Shown here one piece after another: positions 1 through 8,505 of a DNA stretch of 64,000 nucleotides (its first letter is position 1; each line of letters begins with the position of its first letter). The DNA is from Firm-04 sp045642925 (GTDB lineage Bacteria > Bacillota > Clostridia > Oscillospirales > Ruminococcaceae), in contig JAZUJW010000014.1 of the NCBI GenBank assembly GCA_045642925.1, positions 1 to 64,000 on the forward strand. Reading direction: 5' to 3'. The translations under genes were made by a program, and so were the position numbers. The notes under the pieces were generated by a model that saw only the letters and a program-made list of their open reading frames with translations, was not told the origin of the DNA and did no database searches.

Positions 1-95
1 GGGGGAACCCATTCCTGATTCGTCAGGACGAAAAAAGGTGTTTCCCGCTCTGCGGAGCGCGACCAGGGGCGCTGCCTCTGGACTTCGCGATTTTT
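1..95 (+). repeat. Dispersed repeat, copy A
   Basis: This non-coding stretch resembles three other places in the window: 56770-56882 (opposite strand), 56966-57030 (same strand) and 18168-18225 (opposite strand). Shared landmarks are a GGGGGAAnCC...TCCTGATT start, an AGGACGAAAA-like core, GGTGTTTCSCGC, and GCCTCTGGACTT. A further shared piece, TTCGCGTGCATA, follows at about 127-138. The left end may lie outside the window. The bases downstream to the pectinesterase stop at 210 hold nothing else I recognise. Confidence 0.6.
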
Positions 96-209
96 TGAAA
101 AAAATCGAGTAAAACTTTCATTTCGCTTCGCGTGCATAGCCATTTTGTTTTGGAGAAATCTCCCTCTGAACGCCTCAATAAATGAGCCGCTTTTGTCGGG
201 AATACTCAA

Positions 210-2177
210 TTAGTCTGCTATCGGCAGCTTCGCTATGATACACAATATCGCTGTGATATCATTCGCGTTCAATACCTCATCCGCAATCACATCTGCATTC
301 ATCTGCCCTTGCGCACTCACCGTCACTGCCGTATCCTCCGATACGTACCGCGATAACAATACAACATCCCCAACATCAACCGAACCATCTTCATCTACAT
401 CCCCACGCATCGTCACTTCCATCGGTGCTTCCGTTGTGGTGGTTGTTGTCGTTGTCGTGGTAGTCGTTGTGGTCGTAGTTGTGGTGCTTGTGGTCGTGGT
501 TGTCGTAAGTACGGGAATCTCCTTGTCCTCTCCGTCCTGATACAGCTCCATCTGGTAAATGTTTATGCCGCTTGCCGCAGATGTCAGATAATAATGCCCC
601 TCCGCAGGAATCTCAAATGAATACGCCTTCAACACCGTTCCTGTTACGTTTTCAACACTGTTGACAACATTGCCTTCTGCATCCAGCAACAACACCGTGC
701 GGTCACTCTCACTGTTCGAGGACATCATATATACCCGCAGACTGCCCTTGTTGTGCGCCGTAATCTGCACAGAGCGATTGTTCGCATCCCCTGCACCACC
801 CATTTTAATACGGTTGGTCGTGGTCACAGCACCGTCTTCGCTGGTCTTACTGCCGCTGTCTACCGTTATCACAGCATCTGCATTGTTGGCTCGCAATGTG
901 AATGTATCATTGTACTTATAATCCTCGGCATACGTTCCCTGCGGCACTTTGTCCGCATTCAGCGCGGATTTCAACTGCATCGTGGACTCCGGCGGAAGTT
1001 CAATGCTGCTGCCGCCTTTCGCATCGAAATAATACGGCTTCCATCCGCCAAGATAACTTTCGCGGGACTCATTGCAGCTTCCCAGTACCGTACCGCCGAC
1101 ACGACCACTCGTATTGACACCGCCGCCATTGACCGTTTTTGTGTTGTATTCGCGGAAAGTCGCCTGCCACGGTTCAACACCACTCATGGAAGTCCAGCCC
1201 GCTGATGTGATGATATTCGCATTTTGCAGCTTGGTGTTATAAAACAACACTTTCGCAGTTTCTTTCCACGGTCTGCCATAGTATCCGGATGCACCAATCA
1301 AGCCGCTGTTCTGCGTAACCGTGCAGTTATAGAACAGATATCCCTTGGTCTGCTGACGCGCCGCAGTAATGTAGCCGCCCACGCCTTTGTCCGAATAGCC
1401 TGCAAAGCAAAGTTCGCATTCATCGAATACCACATCACCGCTTCCGAAAATGTAATCGGTGTTGCCCTGAATCTTGCAGGAACGGAAATACGCAGGATTT
1501 GCGGTGTACAGCGTATCCTGACTGCTGAGGAACTGACAATTATAGAATTCAGCATAATCTGCTTCCACACAAATGGCTGCCGCACGTTCTGTGGCAGTCT
1601 TTGCTTTTGCATCAAGCCACTGATTGCGCTGTACGGTAATGGTTTCACCTGTAGATTCCACGCCGTCTGCGATTTCTTCGCTGGTGACATAACGATTGAA
1701 ACTGTTCTCGAAGGTGATGTTCTCTGCACGGAAATACTTCGCACCACTGCGGACACGTACTGCTGTACCCCAGCGGTCTGCTATGCCCTTTGCCGACTTC
1801 GCCTTTGCATCTGCGGCACTGTAATAGTGCGTACTTGCGGCAGAATAATACTTATATCCGATGCCGTAGTACCATGTCAGCAGGACTTCACCGCCGCTTG
1901 GATTGCTGTTTGCAAAAGTGAGATACGGCGTAGAAATCAACACTTGTTCACGGTAAGTGCCCGGTTCAATGGCAATCGTAATGCGGTCATTTTCCGAACT
2001 CGGATTCATGGCGGCTGCGGCATTTACTGCATCCGTGACCGTACGGTATTTTCCGTTTTTGCCGACCGTCAGCGTGGTGGCAGCAGCGGCAGCGGGCAGT
2101 GCCGGCAGGGACATTGCGGCAAGCGAAAGACTCATCGTCAACAGCATTGCCGTTGCTTTTTGTTTCATGGTAATCAT
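210..2177 (-). CDS. Secreted pectinesterase with threonine linker and C-terminal dockerin
   Basis: Pectin methylesterase, predicted to remove methyl esters from homogalacturonan outside the cell. The 655-residue product has a signal peptide (about 1-33, ending in an alanine run), a right-handed beta-helix pectinesterase domain (about 34-400) with the family motifs QDTLY (220-224), DYIFG (Asp241) and GRPW (301-304), a beta-rich region (about 410-555), a threonine-only style linker (about 560-590) and a type I dockerin (about 595-655) with Ca-binding loop GDVDEDGSVD. The two Asp and the Arg of the catalytic set are present. The start is chosen because AGGAGG lies 7 bases before the ATG. The dockerin implies assembly on a cohesin scaffold; no scaffoldin is in the window. 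It is probably transcribed alone. Confidence 0.93.
   Translation of the reverse strand: MITMKQKATAMLLTMSLSLAAMSLPALPAAAAATTLTVGKNGKYRTVTDAVNAAAAMNPSSENDRITIAIEPGTYREQVLISTPYLTFANSNPSGGEVLLTWYYGIGYKYYSAASTHYYSAADAKAKSAKGIADRWGTAVRVRSGAKYFRAENITFENSFNRYVTSEEIADGVESTGETITVQRNQWLDAKAKTATERAAAICVEADYAEFYNCQFLSSQDTLYTANPAYFRSCKIQGNTDYIFGSGDVVFDECELCFAGYSDKGVGGYITAARQQTKGYLFYNCTVTQNSGLIGASGYYGRPWKETAKVLFYNTKLQNANIITSAGWTSMSGVEPWQATFREYNTKTVNGGGVNTSGRVGGTVLGSCNESRESYLGGWKPYYFDAKGGSSIELPPESTMQLKSALNADKVPQGTYAEDYKYNDTFTLRANNADAVITVDSGSKTSEDGAVTTTNRIKMGGAGDANNRSVQITAHNKGSLRVYMMSSNSESDRTVLLLDAEGNVVNSVENVTGTVLKAYSFEIPAEGHYYLTSAASGINIYQMELYQDGEDKEIPVLTTTTTTSTTTTTTTTTTTTTTTTTTEAPMEVTMRGDVDEDGSVDVGDVVLLSRYVSEDTAVTVSAQGQMNADVIADEVLNANDITAILCIIAKLPIAD
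433..507 (-). repeat. ACN triplet microsatellite encoding the poly-Thr linker
   Basis: About 75 bases made almost wholly of ACN codons (GTN on the plus strand) encode the threonine run between the catalytic part and the dockerin of the pectinesterase. Mixed third positions (ACC, ACA, ACG, ACT) make pure slippage less likely than in a perfect repeat, but unit gain and loss in steps of three would only change linker length. Confidence 0.8.
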
Positions 2178-2388
2178 TTCAAATCCTCCTAAAAATCATA
2201 TCGACTCACTAAATATGTCTGTATGTGAAATCACCTGCCGCAAATAATTGGGCAGGTGTTTCATTCTATATTTGGATTTTCCCCCTAAAGTGAATCGACT
2301 ATCGTTATCATAGCATATTTCCCGAAAAATGTATATACCAATCTGGGAATTGTTATGCGAAATTGTCACCAATTTGCAACAATGTTGC

Positions 2389-2742
2389 TTATTTGGTGTT
2401 TTTCTCCTCCCGAATCCATGATTCCCATGTTTTTGTGCCGTCACCGACAGTGGCTTTCTGTCCGTTGCGGACGACAGGCGTGCGAATGAGCGAGGGGTCT
2501 TCCAGAAGCTTCTCAAACTGCGCATCCGGAAGCAAATACTTGACAAGTGCAGCATCGGGATGTTTTTCGTCCAAGAGGGCTTCGATGCCGCCGACACCGC
2601 GCATGACACTTTCCAGTTCGCGTTTGCTCATGCCTTTACTTGGCAGGTCAATGGACTGGAATTTCACACTGCGCTCCTTGAAAAAGCGCTCGGCTTTTTT
2701 CGTATCGAAGCATTTGGATTTACCGAAAATCTGAATATTCAC
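2389..2742 (-). CDS. ArsC/Spx-family thioredoxin-fold protein
   Basis: About 117 residues matching the ArsC/Spx/YffB family of small thioredoxin-fold proteins, which act as arsenate reductases, Spx-type transcription regulators or uncharacterised reductases. The N-terminal strand is followed by a single cysteine in the GKSKCFDTKKA loop, and the C-terminal half has the family's LIRTPVVRNGQK segment (cis-Pro strand). There is only one cysteine at the active loop, so a CxxC Spx switch is absent. An ATG exists two codons earlier (2748), but it sits one base after the AAAGGAG; the GTG at 2742 has a 7-base spacing and is preferred. The ribosome binding site overlaps the ispF stop, so it is the last gene of the operon. 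The exact role is unknown. Confidence 0.8.
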   Translation of the reverse strand: MNIQIFGKSKCFDTKKAERFFKERSVKFQSIDLPSKGMSKRELESVMRGVGGIEALLDEKHPDAALVKYLLPDAQFEKLLEDPSLIRTPVVRNGQKATVGDGTKTWESWIREEKNTK

Positions 2743-2754
2743 GCACATTCTCCT

Positions 2755-3285
2755 TTACAGCGGAATGATTCTGCCGACAGGACGACGGTTCAGCGGCGAA
2801 GGAATGCGTGCCAGCAGCACAACACAGTGCGCCGCAATGCCTTCTTCATTGCCTGTGAAACCGAGTTTTTCTTCTGTTGTTGCCTTGACGCTGACCTGCG
2901 AGAGGTCACAGCCCAGCTTGGTCGCCAGTTTTTTCCGCATCTGCGGGATATATGGTGCAAGCTTTGGTGCCTGCGCAAGAATGGTGGCATCGACATTGCC
3001 GATTTGCCAGCCTTTCTGCTGAATCAAACCGTTGACGTAATAGAGAAGCTTCAGGCTGTCTGCACCCGCATATTTTTGGTCGGTATCGGGAAAATGCTGT
3101 CCGATGTCGCCAAGCGCAAGTGCGCCAAGCATTGCGTCCATGACGGCGTGCGTCAGGACATCCGCATCGGAATGCCCTAACAAACCGAGCGTGTGCGGGA
3201 TCTCTACCCCGCCGAGAATAAGTTTCCGATTTTCGGTCAAGCGATGAACATCGTAGCCGTGTCCGATGCGCATTTGATTCACCAT
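2755..3285 (-). CDS. ispF: 2-C-methyl-D-erythritol 2,4-cyclodiphosphate synthase
   Basis: IspF converts CDP-ME 2-phosphate to MEcPP and CMP in the MEP isoprenoid pathway. The 176-residue product carries the metal-binding GHGYDVHRL (Asp and His) near the N-terminus and HSDADVLTHAVMDA, then the GDIGQHFPDTD stretch and the C-terminal KATTEEKLGFTG substrate loop. The ATG at 3285 starts one base after the ispD stop, with CGGAGGA about 7 bases upstream; an in-frame ATG four codons later (3273) is possible. The C-terminus is some 15 residues longer than the usual about 158. The adjacent ispD catalyses an earlier pathway step. Confidence 0.95.
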   Translation of the reverse strand: MVNQMRIGHGYDVHRLTENRKLILGGVEIPHTLGLLGHSDADVLTHAVMDAMLGALALGDIGQHFPDTDQKYAGADSLKLLYYVNGLIQQKGWQIGNVDATILAQAPKLAPYIPQMRKKLATKLGCDLSQVSVKATTEEKLGFTGNEEGIAAHCVVLLARIPSPLNRRPVGRIIPL

Positions 3286-3286
3286 A

Positions 3287-3994
3287 TTAAGAGTCCTCCG
3301 TATTTGCGCGATTTCTTTGCAGAAAGGCTTCTGCAACTGCAAAGTCTTCAGGGGTTGTTAATTTGATATTGGTATAGTCACCGCAGGTCATTGCGACCTG
3401 AACACCGAGCGCTTCTACCAGTTGGCAGTCATCGGTATAGTCCTTGCCCTTTTGTCTGGCATCTGCCGCGGCTTGTTCATACAGACTGCGGCGAAAGACC
3501 TGCGGGGTTTGGGTAAGGTAAAGCGAACTGCGGTCAGGCGTATCGGTAATGAAACCGTCCGCCACAACTTTGATCGTGTCCTTGACGGGCATACCGAGCG
3601 TTGCCGCACCGTGTTTCCGTGCCGCCTCTATGACATTTTCGATGTCCACAAGCCGCACCAGCGGGCGTGCGCCGTCATGAATGGCGACATATTCCGCATC
3701 GGCAGAAATTGCCGCAAAACCGTTCTGGACGCTCTGCTGACGGGTGGCACCGCCTGCGACCAGTTTCAACGGCAGGGAAAGCTTCATGTTTTGCGTAATG
3801 GCATGAAATTCGTCCATATCCTGTGGTCTGCAAACAACAATAAGCTCCGACACGTTTGCGGACTTGCAAAACGTGCGGAGCGATTGTTCCAAAACCGTGG
3901 CATCCCCAAGAGGGTGCAGGATCTTATGGATGCCGCCCATTCTGGTGGCGTTTCCCGCGCACACCAGAAGAACAGCAGTATCTTTTTTTTGCAT
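3287..3994 (-). CDS. ispD: 2-C-methyl-D-erythritol 4-phosphate cytidylyltransferase
   Basis: IspD makes CDP-methylerythritol from MEP and CTP. The 235-residue product shows the nucleotidyltransferase signature VCAGNATRMGG at the N-terminus, HDGARPLV, and the C-terminal GDYTNIKLTTPEDF typical of IspD. The ATG is chosen because it overlaps the stop of the upstream zinc-ribbon gene by one base (TAATG), which suggests translational coupling; no clear Shine-Dalgarno is seen. The reading frame stays open 10 codons upstream inside the neighbour, but those residues are not family-like. Confidence 0.94.
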   Translation of the reverse strand: MQKKDTAVLLVCAGNATRMGGIHKILHPLGDATVLEQSLRTFCKSANVSELIVVCRPQDMDEFHAITQNMKLSLPLKLVAGGATRQQSVQNGFAAISADAEYVAIHDGARPLVRLVDIENVIEAARKHGAATLGMPVKDTIKVVADGFITDTPDRSSLYLTQTPQVFRRSLYEQAAADARQKGKDYTDDCQLVEALGVQVAMTCGDYTNIKLTTPEDFAVAEAFLQRNRANTEDS

Positions 3995-4572
3995 TAGTTC
4001 AGGCCAGGAGCTTTTGTGCCACATTCAGCGCAGAATACTGCGTCAGCAGCAAGTGTTGCGCCGCAATTCGGACAGACGTTGTTTGCAACAACAGTTGCGT
4101 TGACAGTTTCAGCACCACCGACGCGATTGCCGCAGGATGCACAGAATGCTGCACCTGCTGCGAGTGCTGCACCGCAGGTCGGGCAGACGGTTGCTGCGCC
4201 GACAGGCGGAATCTCAGGCTGCGGAACGGTCTGACCACAGTTCGGGCAGAACTTTGCGTCCTTTGCGATCGGCTTGCCGCATCCGGGGCAGCTTACCGTG
4301 CCGTCCAGCGCATCGAGTTCCTTCTGTTTTGCTGCGATTTCATCGAGAAGCGGGCCGATGCCTTCAAATAAAGCGGCGTATTCCTCAGGAACATTATCCT
4401 TATTGTTCTCGAAGAACAGTTTGCCGATATCGCAATAACGGTTGCGAAGTTCATTTTCGCAGTTATTGATATCCTTCTTGATACGTGTCTTATCAGCAAA
4501 CAGTTTTGCATTGTCGGCGGCTTCACGCGCACCCTTTGTTACGGTTGCGGCGATGTTATCAAAAAATCCCAT
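3994..4572 (-). CDS. Multi-zinc-ribbon protein
   Basis: 192 residues. The N-terminal about 90 residues are helical and charged (possible coiled coil, with KTRIKKDINNCENELRNRY). The C-terminal half holds three zinc ribbons of the form CPxCGxxxxxxxxFCxxCG (SCPGCGKPIAKDAKFCPNCG, VCPTCGAALAAGAAFCASCG and VCPNCGATLAADAVFCAECG). Proteins of this layout are common in Clostridia and mostly uncharacterised; the ribbons may bind protein or nucleic acid. GGAGG precedes the ATG and a consensus promoter lies at 4618-4646, so it heads the operon with ispD, ispF and the ArsC-like gene. No function is proposed. Confidence 0.85.
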   Translation of the reverse strand: MGFFDNIAATVTKGAREAADNAKLFADKTRIKKDINNCENELRNRYCDIGKLFFENNKDNVPEEYAALFEGIGPLLDEIAAKQKELDALDGTVSCPGCGKPIAKDAKFCPNCGQTVPQPEIPPVGAATVCPTCGAALAAGAAFCASCGNRVGGAETVNATVVANNVCPNCGATLAADAVFCAECGTKAPGLN

Positions 4573-4617
4573 TGGTATCGTCCTCCTTTATTCGCGCAAT
4601 CATTTGCGCTTTCGTTG

Positions 4618-4646
4618 ATTATAACACAAAAACTCCAATTTGTCAA
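4618..4646 (-). promoter_or_regulatory. Sigma-A type promoter of the zinc-ribbon/ispDF operon
   Basis: On the minus strand TTGACA (4641-4646) and TATAAT (4618-4623) are separated by 17 bases, a full consensus, about 45 bases before the ATG at 4572. Confidence 0.8.
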
Positions 4647-4848
4647 TATAAAAACAGTGACGGCAGATGATAAATCATGCAGAAAATAATATTTTGTACA
4701 ATTATTCGGGGATGCAGCTTGGTTTGGCAGTACGATGTCAATTTTCATGTACTGATTTCATCGTTGGTGAATGCATTCTTGGGGATAAATCGGGGATGTA
4801 GGGAAAGTATGAAACGTGTTTCTGCATCAATTATCGAGCGTTCTGTTT

Positions 4849-5751
4849 TCAACCCATCAGTTTGACCATGACAGCCTTCTGCGCGTGCAGACGGTTTTCA
4901 GCTTCCTCAAAAATCTCGTTTGCGTGTGCTTCGAAGACCTTCTCGGTGATTTCCTCGCCGCGGTGTGCGGGAAGACAGTGCTGCACCATGCATTCAGAAT
5001 GCGCAGCGCCCAGCACTTCATCATTGATCTGATAGCCTTTGAAAGCGATCTTGCGCTTTTCGGCTTCATCTTCCTGTCCCATGGAAGCCCAGACATCCGT
5101 AAAGATGACGTCAGCATTTTCCGCTGCAAGAACCGGAGATTCTGTCATGAAGAAACCGCCGTTCTGATTGGCAAAATCAAGTACCTGCTTGTCAGGCTGA
5201 TAGTCCTGCGGGCAAGCGATGCTCACCTGCATTCCGACCTTCAGACCGCCGACGATCAGGGAATTTGCCATGTTGTTGCCGTCACCGATATAGCACATTT
5301 TCAGACCATTGAATCCGCCCTTGAATTCGCGGATGGTCATAAGGTCTGCAAGCACCTGACAGGGATGGCAGAAATCCGTCAGACCATTGATAATCGGAAT
5401 CGAGCCGTACTCTGCCAGATCTTCCACTTCCTTCTGTGCAAAGGTACGGATCATGATGCCGTCGAGATAACGGGAAAGCACTCTTGCGGTATCCTGAACC
5501 GGCTCACCTCTGCCGATTTGCAAATCGCGGGAGGAGAGGAACAGCGGATAGCCGCCAAGCTGTGTCATACCGGTTTCAAAGGAAACACGGGTACGTGTCG
5601 AGGATTTCTGGAAAATCATGCCAAGCGTTTTGCCTGCCAGATGGGGGTGCGCAATGCCATGTTTGCGCTCATATTTCAATTGGTCTGCCAGATTCAACAG
5701 GTCAATGATTTCTTCTGTTGACAGATCCAGCAGTTTCAAAAAATGCTTCAT
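4849..5751 (-). CDS. argF: Ornithine carbamoyltransferase
   Basis: ArgF joins ornithine and carbamoyl phosphate to citrulline. The 300-residue product carries all key motifs: the carbamoyl phosphate loop STRTR (in KSSTRTRVSFETG), HPCQ, the SMG loop and the ornithine-binding HCLPAHRGEE with the catalytic Cys. Length is typical. AAAGGAC precedes the ATG. It is the last gene of the arginine cluster, 33 bases after the LURP-one-like gene. Carbamoyl phosphate synthase genes are not in the window. Confidence 0.96.
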   Translation of the reverse strand: MKHFLKLLDLSTEEIIDLLNLADQLKYERKHGIAHPHLAGKTLGMIFQKSSTRTRVSFETGMTQLGGYPLFLSSRDLQIGRGEPVQDTARVLSRYLDGIMIRTFAQKEVEDLAEYGSIPIINGLTDFCHPCQVLADLMTIREFKGGFNGLKMCYIGDGNNMANSLIVGGLKVGMQVSIACPQDYQPDKQVLDFANQNGGFFMTESPVLAAENADVIFTDVWASMGQEDEAEKRKIAFKGYQINDEVLGAAHSECMVQHCLPAHRGEEITEKVFEAHANEIFEEAENRLHAQKAVMVKLMG

Positions 5752-5784
5752 TGGAATCGCGTCCTTTCTGAAAAGATATCGTGA

Positions 5785-6261
5785 TTATGTCGAGATGCTC
5801 TGCGGCTTGATGCATTCAACTGTCGCAATCGGCATCAAAGGAATATAATCGTCAAAAAATGCTTCTTCGATTCGGATATCGAAACGATATTCGCCCTTTG
5901 GAAGCGTGATCACTTCCATGCGTCCGACTTCATTTCTGAGGTGGTCGGTAATATGGTATCGAAGATGGTTGGGATCATCGGTCTTGATGACGATGAGAAT
6001 ATCGCCACTTTCGAGTTCCATGCGTGGATCTACAAAACGCGAAACGCAGCGCAGTTCCGCCGCCGGCTTATCATTCAGCAAAATCTGATAGACAGGGTGC
6101 CGATCTTCCGAACCAAGGGAAAGCTCATACAAATCATATTTATTTTCATCACGGATAATGTAGGTACCGCGCAGTTTTTTCTTAATTGTGTACATTGTGT
6201 GGTTCTTCTCATCTGTTACAACATATTTTCCATGTGTTGGCGTAATCATCAGTCGCAGCAT
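5785..6261 (-). CDS. LURP-one/tubby-C-like protein of unknown function
   Basis: 158 residues with no signal peptide or membrane span. It is made of repeated short beta strands (MYTIKKKLRGTYIIRDEN, then YELSL, PVYQILLNDKPAAELR, GEYRFDI) and ends in PLMPIATVEC, which resembles the LURP-one/tubby C-terminal barrel family; this assignment is by eye. GGAGGTG precedes the chosen ATG; an in-frame extension upstream lacks a ribosome binding site. It sits 31 bases after argD and 33 bases before argF, so it is co-transcribed with arginine genes, but I see no reason to assign an enzymatic step. Confidence 0.6.
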   Translation of the reverse strand: MLRLMITPTHGKYVVTDEKNHTMYTIKKKLRGTYIIRDENKYDLYELSLGSEDRHPVYQILLNDKPAAELRCVSRFVDPRMELESGDILIVIKTDDPNHLRYHITDHLRNEVGRMEVITLPKGEYRFDIRIEEAFFDDYIPLMPIATVECIKPQSIST

Positions 6262-6292
6262 AAAACCACACCTCCGTTCTTCGGTGCGGAAG

Positions 6293-7459
6293 TTAATTTT
6301 CGAGCAACGGCAACAGAATTTGTAATCCCCGCTCAATTTCCGCATCGGAAATGGTCAGCGGCGGCAGCAAACGTACTTTTTCCTTTGCTGTCAGCACCAG
6401 CAAACCATTCTCTCTTGCTTTATCCATGACTGCATGAGCATCTTGTGTCTTGAGGGTAATTCCAATCATCATACCCAATCCCGTGACACCGGCAACACCG
6501 CCGCATTTTGCAATTGCTGCACGCATCTTTGCGGCTTTCTCCTGCACACCTGCAAGGAAGCCTTCTGCCGTCACCTGTTTGAGAACGGCAAGCGCACCTG
6601 CACATACAACGGGGTTTCCGCCAAAGGTAGTACCATGACTGCCGGCATCAAACACATCAGCATGGGCTGCATCCGCAAGACAGCATCCGATCGGAAGACC
6701 GCCGCCCAATCCCTTCGCAAGGGTCGTGACATTGGGGTGGATACCGTACTGTTCGGAAGCGAGGAATGTTCCTGTTCTTCCGACACCGGTCTGCACTTCA
6801 TCGACCATCAGCAGAATGTCATTTTCCTCACAGAGCTTTGCGACTGCCTGAACATAGGCTTTGTCCATCGTACAGACACCGCCTTCGCCCTGAATCAGTT
6901 CCATCATAACGGCACATACAGTACCATCGAGTTTGGATTTCAGGTCATCGAGGTCATTGGGTTCGGCATAGGCAAATCCTGTAGGGAACGGGAAGAAGTA
7001 ATTGTGGAACACATCCTGTCCCGTTGCGGTCAGGGTCGCCATGGTTCTGCCGTGGAAGCTGTTCTTGAGGGTAATGATCGTGCCGCGTCCTTCGCCGTAT
7101 TTGTCGAAGCTGTACTTTCTGGCGAGTTTGATGGCACATTCATTGGCTTCTGCACCGGAATTGCCGAGGAACAGTCTTGCATAGCCTGTCAGGTTGCAAA
7201 GCTGTTCGGCGAGTGCGGACTGGGATGCAACGTAATAGTAGTTGCTGGTATGCTGAATGGAACGTACCTGCTTGCAGACTGCATCAGCCCAATCGTCATT
7301 TGCATAGCCGAGGCTGTTTGTGCCGATGCCGCTGCCGAAGTCCACATACTGTTTTCCGTCCTCATCGGTACAGATACAGCCGTGACCGCTGACAGCTGCA
7401 AGGGGCTGTCTGCCGTAAGTTTTCATGAGGTACTGTTCAGAGGCTTCAATGGTATTCAT
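6293..7459 (-). CDS. argD: Acetylornithine aminotransferase
   Basis: PLP-dependent class III aminotransferase, converting N-acetylglutamate semialdehyde to N-acetylornithine with glutamate. The 388-residue product shows FGSGIGTNSLGY, FLGNSGAEANECAIKLAR, the PLP-Asp motif DEVQTGVGRTG, and the Schiff-base lysine in TTLAKGLGGGLPIG. Of two nearby ATGs, the one at 7459 has the right distance to GAAGGAGG (about 9 bases), whereas the one at 7468 abuts it. Position inside the arginine cluster makes argD more likely than gabT or ornithine aminotransferase. Confidence 0.95.
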   Translation of the reverse strand: MNTIEASEQYLMKTYGRQPLAAVSGHGCICTDEDGKQYVDFGSGIGTNSLGYANDDWADAVCKQVRSIQHTSNYYYVASQSALAEQLCNLTGYARLFLGNSGAEANECAIKLARKYSFDKYGEGRGTIITLKNSFHGRTMATLTATGQDVFHNYFFPFPTGFAYAEPNDLDDLKSKLDGTVCAVMMELIQGEGGVCTMDKAYVQAVAKLCEENDILLMVDEVQTGVGRTGTFLASEQYGIHPNVTTLAKGLGGGLPIGCCLADAAHADVFDAGSHGTTFGGNPVVCAGALAVLKQVTAEGFLAGVQEKAAKMRAAIAKCGGVAGVTGLGMMIGITLKTQDAHAVMDKARENGLLVLTAKEKVRLLPPLTISDAEIERGLQILLPLLEN

Positions 7460-7479
7460 TGGATTCATCCTCCTTCTAT

Positions 7480-7508
7480 ATTGTAACAAAATCCAAAGAA
7501 AAAATCAA
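7480..7508 (-). promoter_or_regulatory. Possible internal promoter before argD
   Basis: In the 104-base argB-argD gap, TTGATT (7503-7508) and TACAAT (7480-7485) lie 17 bases apart on the minus strand. The start point would fall almost in the ribosome binding site, so the call is weak. Confidence 0.3.
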
Positions 7509-7563
7509 TACATAATTTATGAACATATGAAAACTATGTCCAAAAGAGTTCACACTTTTTTGT

Positions 7564-8454
7564 TCAATATACACTAAGAAATTGTGTTCCAACACCCTCA
7601 TTACTGCAAATCTCCACGAGAATGGAGTGTGGAACTCTGCCGTCAATAATAACAGCCTTGCGTACACCGCGTCGAATCGCTTCAACACAGCAGTCAATTT
7701 TCGGGATCATGCCGCCGGAAATGATGCCCTGACGCTTGAATTCCTGTACTTCACTGATATTCACAGAGGGAATCAGCGTGGAAGGATCATTTTTATCGCG
7801 GAGCAAACCTGCGATATCCGTCATGAGAATGAGGTTTTCTGCGCCGAGTGCCGCAGCGATCGCTGCCGCAGCAGTATCCGCATTGACATTGTAGACCTGA
7901 CCGTCAGGGCCGCAGGCAACCGTTGCAATGACAGGAACATAGCCGTTGTGCAAAGCGGTAAGAATCGGCTTCGTATTGACACCGGTGATCTCACCAACAA
8001 GTCCCAGATCAGGCTTGGATTCTTTCTTTTTGGCTTGCAGCAGTGCGCCGTCAATGCCACTCAGACCAAGCGCCTGTCCCTGATGACGGGTGAGGTGCGC
8101 GACCAGTTCCTTGTTGACCTTGCCTGCAAGTACCATGCGGACAACATCAGCGGTTTCAGCATCGGTATAGCGCAGTCCGCCGATGAATTTGCTTTCGATG
8201 TTCAGACGGCTGAGCATATCGCTGATTTCAGGGCCGCCGCCATGGACGAGCACCACGCGGATGCCGACCAGCGACAGCAGAACGATATCAGACATGACGC
8301 ATTCTTTCAGCGCCTCATTTGTCATGGCGTTGCCGCCATATTTTACCACGATGATTTTGTTGTTATAGCGCTGGATATAGGGCAGCGCGTCAATCAGGAC
8401 TTGTGAACGGATCTGCGTCGAAATGGTTTCTGGAATCTCCATGTTTTGCATCAT
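7564..8454 (-). CDS. argB: Acetylglutamate kinase
   Basis: ArgB phosphorylates N-acetylglutamate, the usual feedback-controlled step of the pathway. The 296-residue product has the amino-acid kinase motifs VVKYGGNAM, LVHGGGPEI, GxRYTD and the C-terminal KIDCCVEAIRRGV / IIDGRVPHSIL. The N-terminal helix before the kinase fold (about 20 residues) is of the kind found in arginine-sensitive hexameric enzymes; that is inference. AAGGAG is 13 bases from the first ATG, and two further ATGs (8451, 8442) are alternatives. It is 51 bases after argJ. Confidence 0.95.
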   Translation of the reverse strand: MMQNMEIPETISTQIRSQVLIDALPYIQRYNNKIIVVKYGGNAMTNEALKECVMSDIVLLSLVGIRVVLVHGGGPEISDMLSRLNIESKFIGGLRYTDAETADVVRMVLAGKVNKELVAHLTRHQGQALGLSGIDGALLQAKKKESKPDLGLVGEITGVNTKPILTALHNGYVPVIATVACGPDGQVYNVNADTAAAAIAAALGAENLILMTDIAGLLRDKNDPSTLIPSVNISEVQEFKRQGIISGGMIPKIDCCVEAIRRGVRKAVIIDGRVPHSILVEICSNEGVGTQFLSVY

Positions 8455-8505
8455 AAAAATGATGGCACTCCTTTTGTCTATGAATTTTCGCGGAAATACG
8501 CGAGA

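Noticed and set aside
235..540. Plus-strand frame with a long valine run
   Set aside because: It is the reverse strand of the ACN threonine linker of the pectinesterase.
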